A stretch of DNA of 64,000 nucleotides, taken from positions 1 to 64,000 of the forward strand of contig NZ_FOVW01000002.1 in NCBI RefSeq assembly GCF_900115305.1, read 5' to 3'. The translations under genes were made by a program, and so were the position numbers. Origin of the DNA: Algoriphagus ornithinivorans (GTDB taxonomy: Bacteria > Bacteroidota > Bacteroidia > Cytophagales > Cyclobacteriaceae). Shown here piece after piece: positions 9,801 through 17,382 of this stretch. The notes under the pieces are model-generated. The model was given only the letters and a program-made list of their open reading frames with translations. It was not told where the DNA came from and searched no databases. Position 1 is the first letter of the stretch. Each line of letters begins with the position of its first letter.

Positions 9801-11309
9801 ATTGATGAAAGAATTAAAGCTAAAGAACGTCTCGAAAATGCTTATCAAGAGAAAGAGAATATTCTTGAAAGTATTGGCGATGCATTTTTGGCTGTAAATC
9901 AACTAGGACAGATTACTTATTGGAATAAAAGAGCGGAAAAACTCTTTGGTAGTAAGAAAGCTTCAGTCCTTGGCAAGGAAATTCAAGAAGTATTGAATGA
10001 CACCTATAAGATGGTTTTTCTTGAGTACCTGACCAAAGCTCAATCTTTAAATCAATTAATTCAATTTGAGGAGTTTTTTGAGAATAAGAAAAAGTGGATA
10101 GAAGGAAGTATCTATCCATCGGATCAGGGTTTATCTGTTTATCTTAAAGATATTACTACCCGAAAAGAGACAGATATACGTTTACTTCGAGCTAATGAAA
10201 GATTTGAAAAGGTAACAGAAGCAGCCACAGATGGAATTTGGGATTGGGATATCGCAAATGATAAATTTTACCGTGGCAAAGGTTTCGAAAAACTATATGG
10301 AATTCATGTAAAGCGAGAACTTTCACAAGAGGAATTCTGGAAGGATAAATTTCACCCTGAAGATTTAGAAGGCGTAAAAGAGAGCCTTAGAAAAGCATTA
10401 GAAAATCCCAAAGCGTCAAAATGGGAGTTTGAATATAGAATCATGCAAACCTCTGGTAGAATAATTACGGTTTTAGATAAAGGGATTATTATTAGGGATG
10501 AAGAAAAAAAGCCGATCAGAATGGTAGGCGCCATGACTGACATCACTTATCGTAAAGAATTTGAAGATGAGCTTGTCAAGTTAAACGATACTTTGAAACA
10601 GCATGTCAAGGATCTGGAAATTGCTTATGAAGAATTAGAGCAATTTACTTTTATAGCTTCCCATGACCTGCAGGAACCCTTGAGAATGATCAATAGTTTT
10701 TTACAACTATTGAAAAAGAAATATGAACCTGTCTTAGACGAAAAAGGCCTTCAATACATTCACTTTGCAACAGATGGGGCTGTTCGAATGAAGCAAATTA
10801 TCCTAGATCTATTAGAGTACTCCAGAGCAGGTAAGTTTAAAGAAAGTCCAGAAAAGGTGGATTTTAATGGAATACTTAACGATTTTAAGATTCTGAGAAG
10901 AAAGTCTATACAAGAAAAAGGAGTAAAGCTGCATTTTAAAAGTTTGCCAGAAATAACTGTATTTAAAACTCCGTTTGTTCAAGTGATTCATAACCTTTTA
11001 GATAATGCGATTAAGTACTCCAGAAAGGATGAATCACCTGAAATTAAAATTTCTGTTGAAGAGGCTAAGGATCATTGGCAGATCCAAGTCAAGGATAATG
11101 GTATCGGAATAAAAGAAAAATACTTTGAGAAAATCTTCATCATCTTTCAACGATTGCATGATAGGACAGAATTTAGTGGAACAGGAATTGGACTATCAAT
11201 TGTAAAGAAAAACGTAGAATCTTGGGGAGGAAAAGTTTGGGTAAATTCTGAATTAGGGAACGGAACTACCTTTTATTTTACTATTCCAAAAAATATTATT
11301 TTGGAATAA
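6831..11309 (+). CDS. Giant soluble multi-PAS/GAF sensor histidine kinase
   Basis: A 1492-residue histidine kinase with no membrane segment or signal peptide, so it should be cytosolic. By eye there are about nine PAS modules with PAC ends (DVTNF near 120, RDGREK near 235, DITEK near 355, DVTEKK near 485, DITSEK near 770, IHERK near 900, then three more to about 1250). A GAF domain interrupts them at about 500-665. The transmitter follows: H-box FIASHDLQEPLRMI with H1278, then the N-box LLDNAIKY, DNGIGI and GTGIGLSIVKK. The ASHDLQEPLR box is typical of Cph1/bacteriophytochrome-class kinases that work with Rcp1-like regulators, and such a regulator is the next gene. The fourth PAS has GQNPRILQG, like LOV domains but with Pro where the photoactive Cys would be. 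The signals sensed are unknown. Confidence 0.9.
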   Translation: MNFSVFDYCSDLCWVVNDKLEIVYANPSYSSLIENFTGNVLKKGDSIFIPEFGEEYLSKWSFIYEKVFSGQLKEVEESFVDPSTGKKIFGIIKFDLITDQKSLGNLAFCRNTDVTNFVALRKEEKKLFEASLDVICSIDSNGNFVKVNAASKDLWGYEPEELEGTPYADLIYPEDIEKTSKVAEEILSGKKITTFENRYIRKDGKIAYNFWSARWDEQDQMMYCVARDGREKIENELLIHQNELRFKALVQEGSDLIAILDQEGNYKYVSPTSSSILGIEPHEFENRNAFEFIHPEDKERTMGFLNRIFEEQRVQVDPFRFQNNNGEWRWIETILTNMLDNQVVKGIVANSRDITEKVIEEQRLKLLENAINNTNDAILITEAEPMEEPGPKIVYANQAFLDASEYTLEEIIGQNPRILQGPKSDFEGLAEFGQKIRNWKPAEVTTVNYTKYGKEFWVNFSVSPVANHTGMFTHWVSIQKDVTEKKNIELKKELDSRINKIFRDKKSLKTALNGVCEELIEFLELEYTEFWLPTVSGDKLRRIANCFGSKSGEIFWKESKVYEQFNPNEGLPGEVWKKQKPISWKNISKDERFIRRKEAEKSGINSMAGIPIFHKGEISGVLLFGAEKPISELEAIFPVLNSLQGSLGIDLDKKKLENEVNLTFQSAPDLIALLDLSGNFLKINTTGSRFLNALEDEIRGRNLNDFSSISEPDFFVSSVKNKDNFKFKTRQVLSDKTIKWLSWSCEVQHEEGLVFATAKDITSEKQMAELLNEASAVSRVGGWEVDLMSNKIYWSKMVHEIHETNPDTYVPELEAVINFYRSDFRDLVKEKVDRAIQFGEPFDFEAILVTAEQNEIWVRSRGQVEFVDKSCVRIYGSFQDIHERKLLELRISEVLASISDAFYAVDSNWNFIYFNKEAENLLARKSEEVMGKNIWKEFPAAKGTQLEEIYLSVVNQNESKSFEYFYPGNNCWYEINAYPSNGGLSVYFKNIDERIKAKERLENAYQEKENILESIGDAFLAVNQLGQITYWNKRAEKLFGSKKASVLGKEIQEVLNDTYKMVFLEYLTKAQSLNQLIQFEEFFENKKKWIEGSIYPSDQGLSVYLKDITTRKETDIRLLRANERFEKVTEAATDGIWDWDIANDKFYRGKGFEKLYGIHVKRELSQEEFWKDKFHPEDLEGVKESLRKALENPKASKWEFEYRIMQTSGRIITVLDKGIIIRDEEKKPIRMVGAMTDITYRKEFEDELVKLNDTLKQHVKDLEIAYEELEQFTFIASHDLQEPLRMINSFLQLLKKKYEPVLDEKGLQYIHFATDGAVRMKQIILDLLEYSRAGKFKESPEKVDFNGILNDFKILRRKSIQEKGVKLHFKSLPEITVFKTPFVQVIHNLLDNAIKYSRKDESPEIKISVEEAKDHWQIQVKDNGIGIKEKYFEKIFIIFQRLHDRTEFSGTGIGLSIVKKNVESWGGKVWVNSELGNGTTFYFTIPKNIILE

Positions 11310-11441
11310 TTATTCATGATTTAAAACAGTTTGGTAGTAAAATCAATCTAAGGAATAAAACTGAATTAACTTTGGATAATAAATGCGGATCTGAATTAAA
11401 CTTTATCAAGAGTTTTTATTATGGATGTCCCCCAAATTTAA

Positions 11442-11879
11442 ATGAATAAAGAAATGAGGCAGGCAAAAATATTACTAGTGGAGGATAATGATGGAGATAT
11501 CTTTCTCACATTGGAAGCTTTCGAAGAAAGTAAAATTAAAACGCAAATTAACGTTGTTAAAAATGGAGAGGATGCTTTAGACTTCCTCTATCAAAGGGGA
11601 GAATTTAAAGATGCATTTAAGCCAGATTTGATATTATTGGACATCAACATCCCTTTGCTTAATGGACATGAAGTTCTGAAGGATATCAAATCAAATAAAA
11701 TTTTAAAAAAAATTCCCGTGATTATGCTAACCACTTCTTCAAACAAAGTGGATATTGAAAAGGCTTACTCTAATCATGTAAATAGTTTTGTGACCAAACC
11801 GATTCAAATGGATGATTTTTTGTCAGCAATATTAAAAATTGAAGAGTTTTGGTTGAACTTGTGTACACTCTCTGAGTAA
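11442..11879 (+). CDS. Rcp1-like single-domain response regulator
   Basis: A 145-residue receiver with no output domain. Acidic residues are in LLVEDNDGD (E14, D15), the phospho-acceptor is D67 in LILLDINIPLLNGHEVL, the switch Thr-Thr is in IMLTTSS, and the conserved Lys is in FVTKPI. The DNDGD motif and the insertion FLYQRGEFKDAFKPD before the acceptor Asp are typical of the Rcp1 group, the partners of phytochrome-type kinases. It lies 132 bases after the multi-PAS kinase in the same direction and is its likely phosphorelay partner. A TAACTTTG box at 11367-11374 could give it a promoter of its own. Downstream targets are not visible here. Confidence 0.9.
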   Translation: MNKEMRQAKILLVEDNDGDIFLTLEAFEESKIKTQINVVKNGEDALDFLYQRGEFKDAFKPDLILLDINIPLLNGHEVLKDIKSNKILKKIPVIMLTTSSNKVDIEKAYSNHVNSFVTKPIQMDDFLSAILKIEEFWLNLCTLSE

Positions 11880-11949
11880 TCTTATTTTCAGTATCCATAC
11901 CATTTACCATGTTTTCTTACATACTGGCGATTAAGTGATTTAAAGAGTA

Positions 11950-12600
11950 AGTGTTTAATCGAGTAACTGAGGAGGATATGTTATTGGTTATTAAGTACTT
12001 CGATATTCAACATTCCTCATTCGATGTTCGATATTTTTTGGAAGAAGGGTAATAGTGTATTTGGGTTTCGTCACACTTTAGATTCTCGTTTCTCGTCTCT
12101 CGCTTCTCGTTTCTCGTCTCTCATCATCGTAAATCTGAAATTTATCTCTGTTCTCAGGTCGAAGTAGAACTTCGATATTCAACATTCCTCATTCGATGTT
12201 CGATATTTTTTGGAAGTGTAACCGTGTAATTGAGTGTCGCCGCCATTTTAATTCTTGTCTCTCGCTTCTCGTCTCACATCTTGGTTCAGCGTTCATGGTT
12301 CACCGTTTTACCACACACAAATGGCTTCGATAAACAATTAAATAAACTCTGCCCTCTCGTACCCCGAAAGCTTTCGGGGCGTACTTCGTAAATCTGAAAT
12401 TTAATTCCGTTCTTAGGTCGAAGTAGATCTTCGATATTCAACATTCCTCATTCGATATTCAACATTCATCATTCGATGTTCGATATTTTTTGTAAGTGAA
12501 ACCGTGTAATTGAGTGTCGCCTCCATTTTAATTCTCGTTTCTCGCTTCTCGTTTCTCGCCTCTCATCGCCGTAAATCGTACCTCGTCCTTCGTAAATCCC
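11950..12600 (+). repeat. Dispersed intergenic repeat, cluster C (three or more copies)
   Basis: At least three copies of the composite unit seen at 6.2 kb occur here. The ATTCAACATTCCTCATTCG module appears near 12006, 12177 and 12437. Each is followed by GTTCGATATTTTTTGGAAG, a TTCTCG run, CATCGTAAATCTGAAATTT and TTCTCAGGTCGAAGTAGA. The middle unit has an insertion of about 80 bases (12285-12390) that includes a perfect palindrome CCCCGAAAGCTTTCGGGG at 12362-12379. No gene is supported in the 769-base gap. Confidence 0.75.
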
Positions 12601-12612
12601 AAATCCCTTTCC

Positions 12613-12620
12613 TACCTTTG
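12613..12620 (+). promoter_or_regulatory. Candidate -7 promoter box (TAnnTTTG)
   Basis: TACCTTTG followed by CA matches the Bacteroidota -7 consensus and lies 28 bases upstream of the FAD oxidoreductase ATG. No clear -33 TTG is at the standard distance, so support is moderate. Confidence 0.55.
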
Positions 12621-12648
12621 CAATTGATTTAAGGATAAATACCTTACC

Positions 12649-14229
12649 ATGAAGAAGAATTTCACTTTGCAACTAAGCCCGGAAGAGGCTTATGACCCTG
12701 AACTTTTTAAGAAAGTTCTACTAAATAAAGCTGGACTTTCAACCGAAACAGCGGAGTCCTTTGCCCGGCAAACCCGAAGATCCATAGACGCCCGAGGAAG
12801 AAGAGTTCGGGTTAATGTGGAGGCAGAACTTTTTATAAAAGAATCTCCTAAGCCTTTGCTGCATGCTATTCCTGAATATCCCAATGTCAAAAATGCAGAA
12901 GCCATTATCATTGTTGGAGCGGGGCCTGCAGGTTTATTTGCTGCTTTGAGAGCGATTGAACTGGGAGTTAAGCCTATCCTAATAGAAAGAGGAAAGGATG
13001 TTAGGGCTAGAAGAAGAGACCTTGCTGCTATCAACAAGCATCATGTGGTAAACCCTGACTCCAATTATTGTTTTGGAGAAGGAGGAGCAGGTACATACTC
13101 TGATGGGAAACTGTACACCCGATCCAAAAAAAGAGGAGATATTCGAAGAATCATGGAGATTTTAGTAGCACATGGGGCTACGGAAGAAATCCTAGTCGAT
13201 GCTCATCCTCATATTGGAACAAATAAGCTCCCGGTTTTAGTAGCTGAACTCAGACAAAGTATTCTCAACGCAGGTGGAGAAATTGCTTTTGAAACCAGAG
13301 TTGAGGATTTGATTTTAAAGGATGGAGAGATCAAAGGGGTAGTAACCCAAAATGGGGAGAAAATTACCGGTAAGGGTGTCATTTTGGCAACAGGTCATTC
13401 TGCCAGAGATATTTTTGAATTATTACATAATAGAGAGGTTTTGATTGAAGCAAAACCTTTCGCCTTAGGCGTAAGAATAGAGCATAGTCAAAATCTGATC
13501 GATAAAATCCAATACCATTGCGAGGTTGACCGCGGACCTTATCTTCCTGCTTCTTCTTATTCTCTTGTTCAGCAAACGCAGTTTAAAGGAAAACAAAGAG
13601 GAGTTTTTAGCTTTTGTATGTGCCCTGGAGGCTTTATTGTTCCTGCTGCCACTTCCCCCGGAGAACTGGTGGTGAATGGCATGAGTCCAAGCCGAAGAGA
13701 TAGCCGCTTTGCCAATTCTGGAATGGTAGCCTCGGTTGAATTGGAAGACTTGCGAACATACCATCAATTTGGTCCTTTGGCCGCTATGCATTTCCAGGCA
13801 GATATTGAAAAAAAGGCATGGGAGGCCGGAGGAAAAACGCAGGTGGCACCAGCTCAAAGAATGGTTGACTTTGTTCAAAAAAGGGTTAGCTCCAGCCTTT
13901 TGGATACCTCCTACCAGCCCGGACTCAATTCAGTAGATATGCATGCTGTGCTTCCGGACTTTATCTCTGAGAGACTGGCTATGGCCTTTAAGGCTTTTGG
14001 TCAAAAGATGAGGGGATACCTGACAAACGAGGCACAGTTGATAGGGGTGGAGAGCCGAACTTCCTCGCCGGTCAGAATTCCAAGAGATAGAGAGAGTTTT
14101 GAGCATCCTCAGATTAAGCGATTGTATCCATGTGGGGAAGGGGCAGGCTATGCAGGTGGGATTGTATCGGCTGCCATGGATGGTGAACGTTGTGCTGAGC
14201 ATTTGATTGGAACCTACGTGAAGCGCTAA
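12649..14229 (+). CDS. FAD-dependent oxidoreductase of the COG2509 type
   Basis: A 526-residue flavoprotein. An N-terminal domain of about 85 residues precedes the dinucleotide-binding motif VGAGPAGLFAALRA (near 88-101), which ends with the acidic ribose binder LIERG. Further family features are NYCFGEGGAGTYSDGKLYTR, HIGTNKLPVL, a second nucleotide motif GVILATGHSARDI, GVRIEH, and a C-terminal GEGAGYAGGIVSAAMDGERCAE that closes the FAD site. This matches the uncharacterised FAD-dependent dehydrogenase group (COG2509) found across bacteria. No substrate is known, so none is proposed. It stands 61 bases ahead of the nuclease gene in the same direction and the two may be cotranscribed. Codon use looks like that of its neighbours. 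Confidence 0.8.
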   Translation: MKKNFTLQLSPEEAYDPELFKKVLLNKAGLSTETAESFARQTRRSIDARGRRVRVNVEAELFIKESPKPLLHAIPEYPNVKNAEAIIIVGAGPAGLFAALRAIELGVKPILIERGKDVRARRRDLAAINKHHVVNPDSNYCFGEGGAGTYSDGKLYTRSKKRGDIRRIMEILVAHGATEEILVDAHPHIGTNKLPVLVAELRQSILNAGGEIAFETRVEDLILKDGEIKGVVTQNGEKITGKGVILATGHSARDIFELLHNREVLIEAKPFALGVRIEHSQNLIDKIQYHCEVDRGPYLPASSYSLVQQTQFKGKQRGVFSFCMCPGGFIVPAATSPGELVVNGMSPSRRDSRFANSGMVASVELEDLRTYHQFGPLAAMHFQADIEKKAWEAGGKTQVAPAQRMVDFVQKRVSSSLLDTSYQPGLNSVDMHAVLPDFISERLAMAFKAFGQKMRGYLTNEAQLIGVESRTSSPVRIPRDRESFEHPQIKRLYPCGEGAGYAGGIVSAAMDGERCAEHLIGTYVKR

Positions 14230-14289
14230 GCTTTCTGACTCTTATCGTCAGAAATACTATTCCTTCAAAATCATTTCCTAAATTCGATC

Positions 14290-15669
14290 ATGGAATTTGC
14301 TATTGTGGATATTGAGACAACAGGAGGAAACTTCAGAAATGGAGGGATCACCGAAGTTGCTATTGTCATCCATGATGGACAACAAATCGTGCATGAATAC
14401 CAAAGCCTGATCAATCCTCAGCAAAATATTCCAGCTTACATCACCGGTCTTACAGGGATTGATGATGCCATGGTGAGAGATTCACCTACTTTTGAGGAAA
14501 TCGCTGAGGAGATTTATGAGTTATTGGATGGAAAGGTTTTCGTAGCCCACCAAGTCAATTTTGATTTCGGTTTTATCCGTGAGTTTTTAGGTAGGTCAGG
14601 CTTTGAATTGAAGAATCCGAAACTCTGCACAGTTAGATTAAGCAGGAAGATTTTTCCGGGGATGCGTTCCTACAGTTTGGGAAGAATTTGTGAACAAAGA
14701 AATATTCCCATTCTTGCCAGGCATAGAGCGATGGGAGATGCTAAGGCAACTGCCATATTGTTTGGTCAAATGCTTGAAGAAAATCCAGAGGTTATTTATT
14801 CTGGTTTAAAGAAGAATTCAGGAGAGAGCTTCTTGCCTCCAAATTTTTCATCTCAGAGATTTCGTGAAATACCTGAAAAATGCGGAGTCTATTACATGCT
14901 GGATCAAAAAGGTAAAGTCATCTATGTAGGCAAAGCAAATAATATTAGAGATCGTTTTCGAGGTCATTTTACCGGACAGAGCCATCCAAGCATCAAGCAG
15001 GAACTGAAGGCTGAGGTTACCGATTTAAAATGGAAATTGACTGGTTCTGAGTTTATGGCTTTGCTTCTGGAAACTTTGGAAATCAAACGAATTTGGCCGA
15101 AGTACAATGCAGCTTTAAAAAGCCCAAGGAATATTTGGGTCCTATTTTCCTATCAGGATGGGAGAGGGTTCACTCGGTTTCAGATCGCAAAAGTGAATAA
15201 ATCCCTGCAGCCATTAGAAACTTTTTTCTCTTCCGAGGAAGCGAAGGCCTTTTTAACAGATGCGATTCAGACCTATGAACTTTGTTCCAAATTGTGCGGG
15301 ATTCGAAAGGTAAACTGCGAAGTGGTGAATGATACAATTTGCCAAGGTGCATGTGCAGAAAAGGAGGATGCCCTTAAGTACAATCAAAGAGCTCAGATAT
15401 TTATCCAAAAAGTGAAAGACAGCAAAGGCGCTATTCGACTAGAGTTAGAAGGTAGAACGGAAGATGAAAGAGCAGTCTGTGTTTTTGAGGGAGGAATGCT
15501 TCGGGAATATGGATTTATCAAAGATGAATCAGAAAAGTTGGAAGCTGTTAAGCCATATCCCGAAACCTCCTACGTGCTAAGGCAATTTTTACATCAGTTT
15601 TCAGCCCAGCAGATTCAAGTCATAAGCTCAAGAAGAAACAACCAAGAAATACTGAGCTTTGAGTTTTAA
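14290..15669 (+). CDS. DnaQ-type 3'-5' exonuclease fused to a GIY-YIG (UvrC/Cho-like) nuclease domain
   Basis: A 459-residue two-nuclease protein. Residues 1-165 are a DEDDh exonuclease like the epsilon subunit of Pol III: VDIETTGG (D7, E9), the middle Asp in HQVNFDFGF, and H-x5-D in RHRAMGDAKAT. Residues about 195-280 are a GIY-YIG domain like the N-terminal nuclease of UvrC and Cho: CGVYYMLDQKGKVIYVGKA, the catalytic Arg region NNIRDRFRGHF, and an ELLE-like Glu in ALLLETLEIKRIWPKYN. The C-terminal 170 residues contain several Cys (LCSKLCGIRKVNC, CQGAC), which may form a structural metal site. The architecture is recurrent in Bacteroidota and several other phyla and is thought to act in DNA repair; the role is inferred. 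Confidence 0.87.
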   Translation: MEFAIVDIETTGGNFRNGGITEVAIVIHDGQQIVHEYQSLINPQQNIPAYITGLTGIDDAMVRDSPTFEEIAEEIYELLDGKVFVAHQVNFDFGFIREFLGRSGFELKNPKLCTVRLSRKIFPGMRSYSLGRICEQRNIPILARHRAMGDAKATAILFGQMLEENPEVIYSGLKKNSGESFLPPNFSSQRFREIPEKCGVYYMLDQKGKVIYVGKANNIRDRFRGHFTGQSHPSIKQELKAEVTDLKWKLTGSEFMALLLETLEIKRIWPKYNAALKSPRNIWVLFSYQDGRGFTRFQIAKVNKSLQPLETFFSSEEAKAFLTDAIQTYELCSKLCGIRKVNCEVVNDTICQGACAEKEDALKYNQRAQIFIQKVKDSKGAIRLELEGRTEDERAVCVFEGGMLREYGFIKDESEKLEAVKPYPETSYVLRQFLHQFSAQQIQVISSRRNNQEILSFEF

Positions 15670-15789
15670 AGACCCGACTGGACTTGCTCAGTAGCTTATC
15701 TAAGCCATTTAGGGATGGAAAACATTGAACTTTTGAACCTTGAACAGATCCAAATCATATTAGGACCCCAGTTAATCAATTACACCTTA

Positions 15790-16095
15790 CTCAATTACTC
15801 ACAAATATCGAACATCGAATGATGAATTTCGAATAGCGAAGAATCTATTAACCAATAACTTATAACAAATTACTGATCTGCCTCAGCTACTCAATTACTC
15901 ACAAATATCGAACATCGAATGATGAACGTCGAATAGCTAAGTGCCTAATAACCAATAACAATTAACTGATCCTCAATTAATTACCCTTTACTCAATTACT
16001 CACAAATATCGAACATCGAATAATGAACGTCGAATAGTGAAGTATCTAATAACCAATAACTAATAACAATTAACCAAATCTCCTCAATTACTCTC
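15790..16095 (-). repeat. Dispersed repeat cluster D: three tandem units of about 100 bp
   Basis: Three consecutive units start with CTCAATTACTCACAAATATC at 15790, 15890 and 15991, so the period is 100-101 bases. Each continues with GAACATCGAATGATGAA, then a TCGAATAG-like module, then ATTAACCAATAACTA. They are the reverse orientation of the modules at 6.2 and 12 kb. The last unit stops at the end of the following minus-strand gene. The first 120 bases of the gap (15670-15789) hold nothing recognisable. Confidence 0.8.
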
Positions 16096-16101
16096 CAAAA
16101 A

Positions 16102-17295
16102 TTATCCCCCATAAGTCACCCTATAAATACATCCTGCCATATCATCTGAAATGAGCAAGCTTCCATCAGGTAATTCCTGAACATCCACTGGTCTTCCCCA
16201 TACTTCTTGACTGGCATCATCTAACCATCCGCTAGCAAAGACTTTTTGTCCGGTTACATTTCCGGATCCATCAATTTCAGCCAGAACTACTTCATAACCT
16301 GATTTTTTGCTTCTATTCCAAGATCCATGTTTTGCGATGATCGCATTGTTTTTATAGGTGCCAGGGAACATTCCCCCCTCATAAAAACGGATTCCCAAAG
16401 GAGCAACGTGAGCTCCCATTTTTGCTGCAGGTTGCACATATTCACTAGCTGCCTTTCCACTATCTCCAAACTCAGGATCTTTGACAGTTCCGGCATGCCA
16501 ATAAGGATATCCAAAATGTTGGCCTTTTTCTGTTGCTCTATTCAACTCGCAATCAGGGATATCATCTCCCATCATATCTCTTCCATTATCGGTAAACCAT
16601 AGGTTACCAGTCTGAGGATGCCAGTCAAACCCAACTGTATTTCTTACCCCATGAGCATAGACTTCCGGAGTAGGGTTAGGCTTACTCACATCTAATCTGG
16701 TGATAGATGCATAAATCTCATCTTCTGGATCACAGATATTGCAAGGAGCACCAACTGGGACATACAACATGCCGTCTGGACCGAAGGCTATGAATTTCCA
16801 GCCATGATGTCCTTCCGTTGGATAAGCATCATAAACCACTTCATAGCTAGGATTGCTCAAGGTATTTTTGATATCCTTAAACCTTAAGATTCTACTTACT
16901 TCTGCTACGTATAAATCACCGTCTTTGTAGGCAACTCCATTGGGCATTCGAAGGCCCTCTGCCAAAATGAATTTAAAATCAGCTTTTCCATCCGCATTTT
17001 CATCTACCAAGGCATATACATTATTTTCTTGGCGGTTTCCAACGAAGATGATTCCATTATCCGAAATCGCCATAGATCGGGCATTAGGTACATCTGCTGC
17101 CCAAACGTCAATTTTAAATCCTTCAGGAAGCTTGATTTTATCGAGCTGAACTTCCGCACTAGCGGTTCTGATATCCACTTTATTACTGGAGTCAGGTGTT
17201 TTGATTTCACTTAGCTTCCCCTTTTGCTGACAGCTTGCCCCCAAACTTCCTATAGTAAGGGCTGCTAAAAGACATATTTTATTGATTGAGTTCAT
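16102..17295 (-). CDS. Exported PQQ-type sugar/sorbosone dehydrogenase-like beta-propeller lipoprotein
   Basis: A 397-residue protein of the glucose/sorbosone dehydrogenase fold. The N-terminus is a lipoprotein signal (hydrophobic segment, then SLGASC with lipidated C22), so it would be anchored in the envelope. Propeller features include LPEGFKIDVWA, ARSMAISDNGIIFVGNR, GHHGWKFIAFGPDGMLYVPVG, the family's Cys-containing ICDPEDEIYASI, HGVRNTVGFDWHPQTGNLWFTDNGRD, and a closing WGRPVDVQELPDGSLLISDD. In soluble relatives this fold binds PQQ and calcium and oxidises sugars or aldehydes. Many Bacteroidota homologues are uncharacterised, so the substrate stays open. It stands alone, convergent with the nuclease gene and divergent from the ABC-F gene. 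Confidence 0.83.
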   Translation of the reverse strand: MNSINKICLLAALTIGSLGASCQQKGKLSEIKTPDSSNKVDIRTASAEVQLDKIKLPEGFKIDVWAADVPNARSMAISDNGIIFVGNRQENNVYALVDENADGKADFKFILAEGLRMPNGVAYKDGDLYVAEVSRILRFKDIKNTLSNPSYEVVYDAYPTEGHHGWKFIAFGPDGMLYVPVGAPCNICDPEDEIYASITRLDVSKPNPTPEVYAHGVRNTVGFDWHPQTGNLWFTDNGRDMMGDDIPDCELNRATEKGQHFGYPYWHAGTVKDPEFGDSGKAASEYVQPAAKMGAHVAPLGIRFYEGGMFPGTYKNNAIIAKHGSWNRSKKSGYEVVLAEIDGSGNVTGQKVFASGWLDDASQEVWGRPVDVQELPDGSLLISDDMAGCIYRVTYGG

Positions 17296-17370
17296 AGTAT
17301 CATTATTTACTTACAATTTAATTCTTTTGAGATACTTTCTATAGTCTTCCTCAATAAACGGTTGAATCCT

Positions 17371-17378
17371 TATTTTTG
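17371..17378 (+). promoter_or_regulatory. Candidate -7 promoter box for the ABC-F gene, very close to the start codon
   Basis: TATTTTTG followed by CG is an exact TAnnTTTG match. Only 4 bases separate it from the ATG at 17383. If it is used, transcription would begin at or next to the start codon and the mRNA would be nearly leaderless. No -33 TTG is at the usual spacing. Confidence 0.5.
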
Positions 17379-17382
17379 CGCC

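Noticed and set aside
6831..11309. Photoreceptor (LOV) function for the fourth PAS of the giant kinase
   Set aside because: The GQNPRILQG motif has Pro at the place of the photoactive Cys, a form common in ordinary PAS domains.
15790..16095. Tandem units mistaken for a CRISPR
   Set aside because: Units of 100 bases follow directly on each other without unique spacers.
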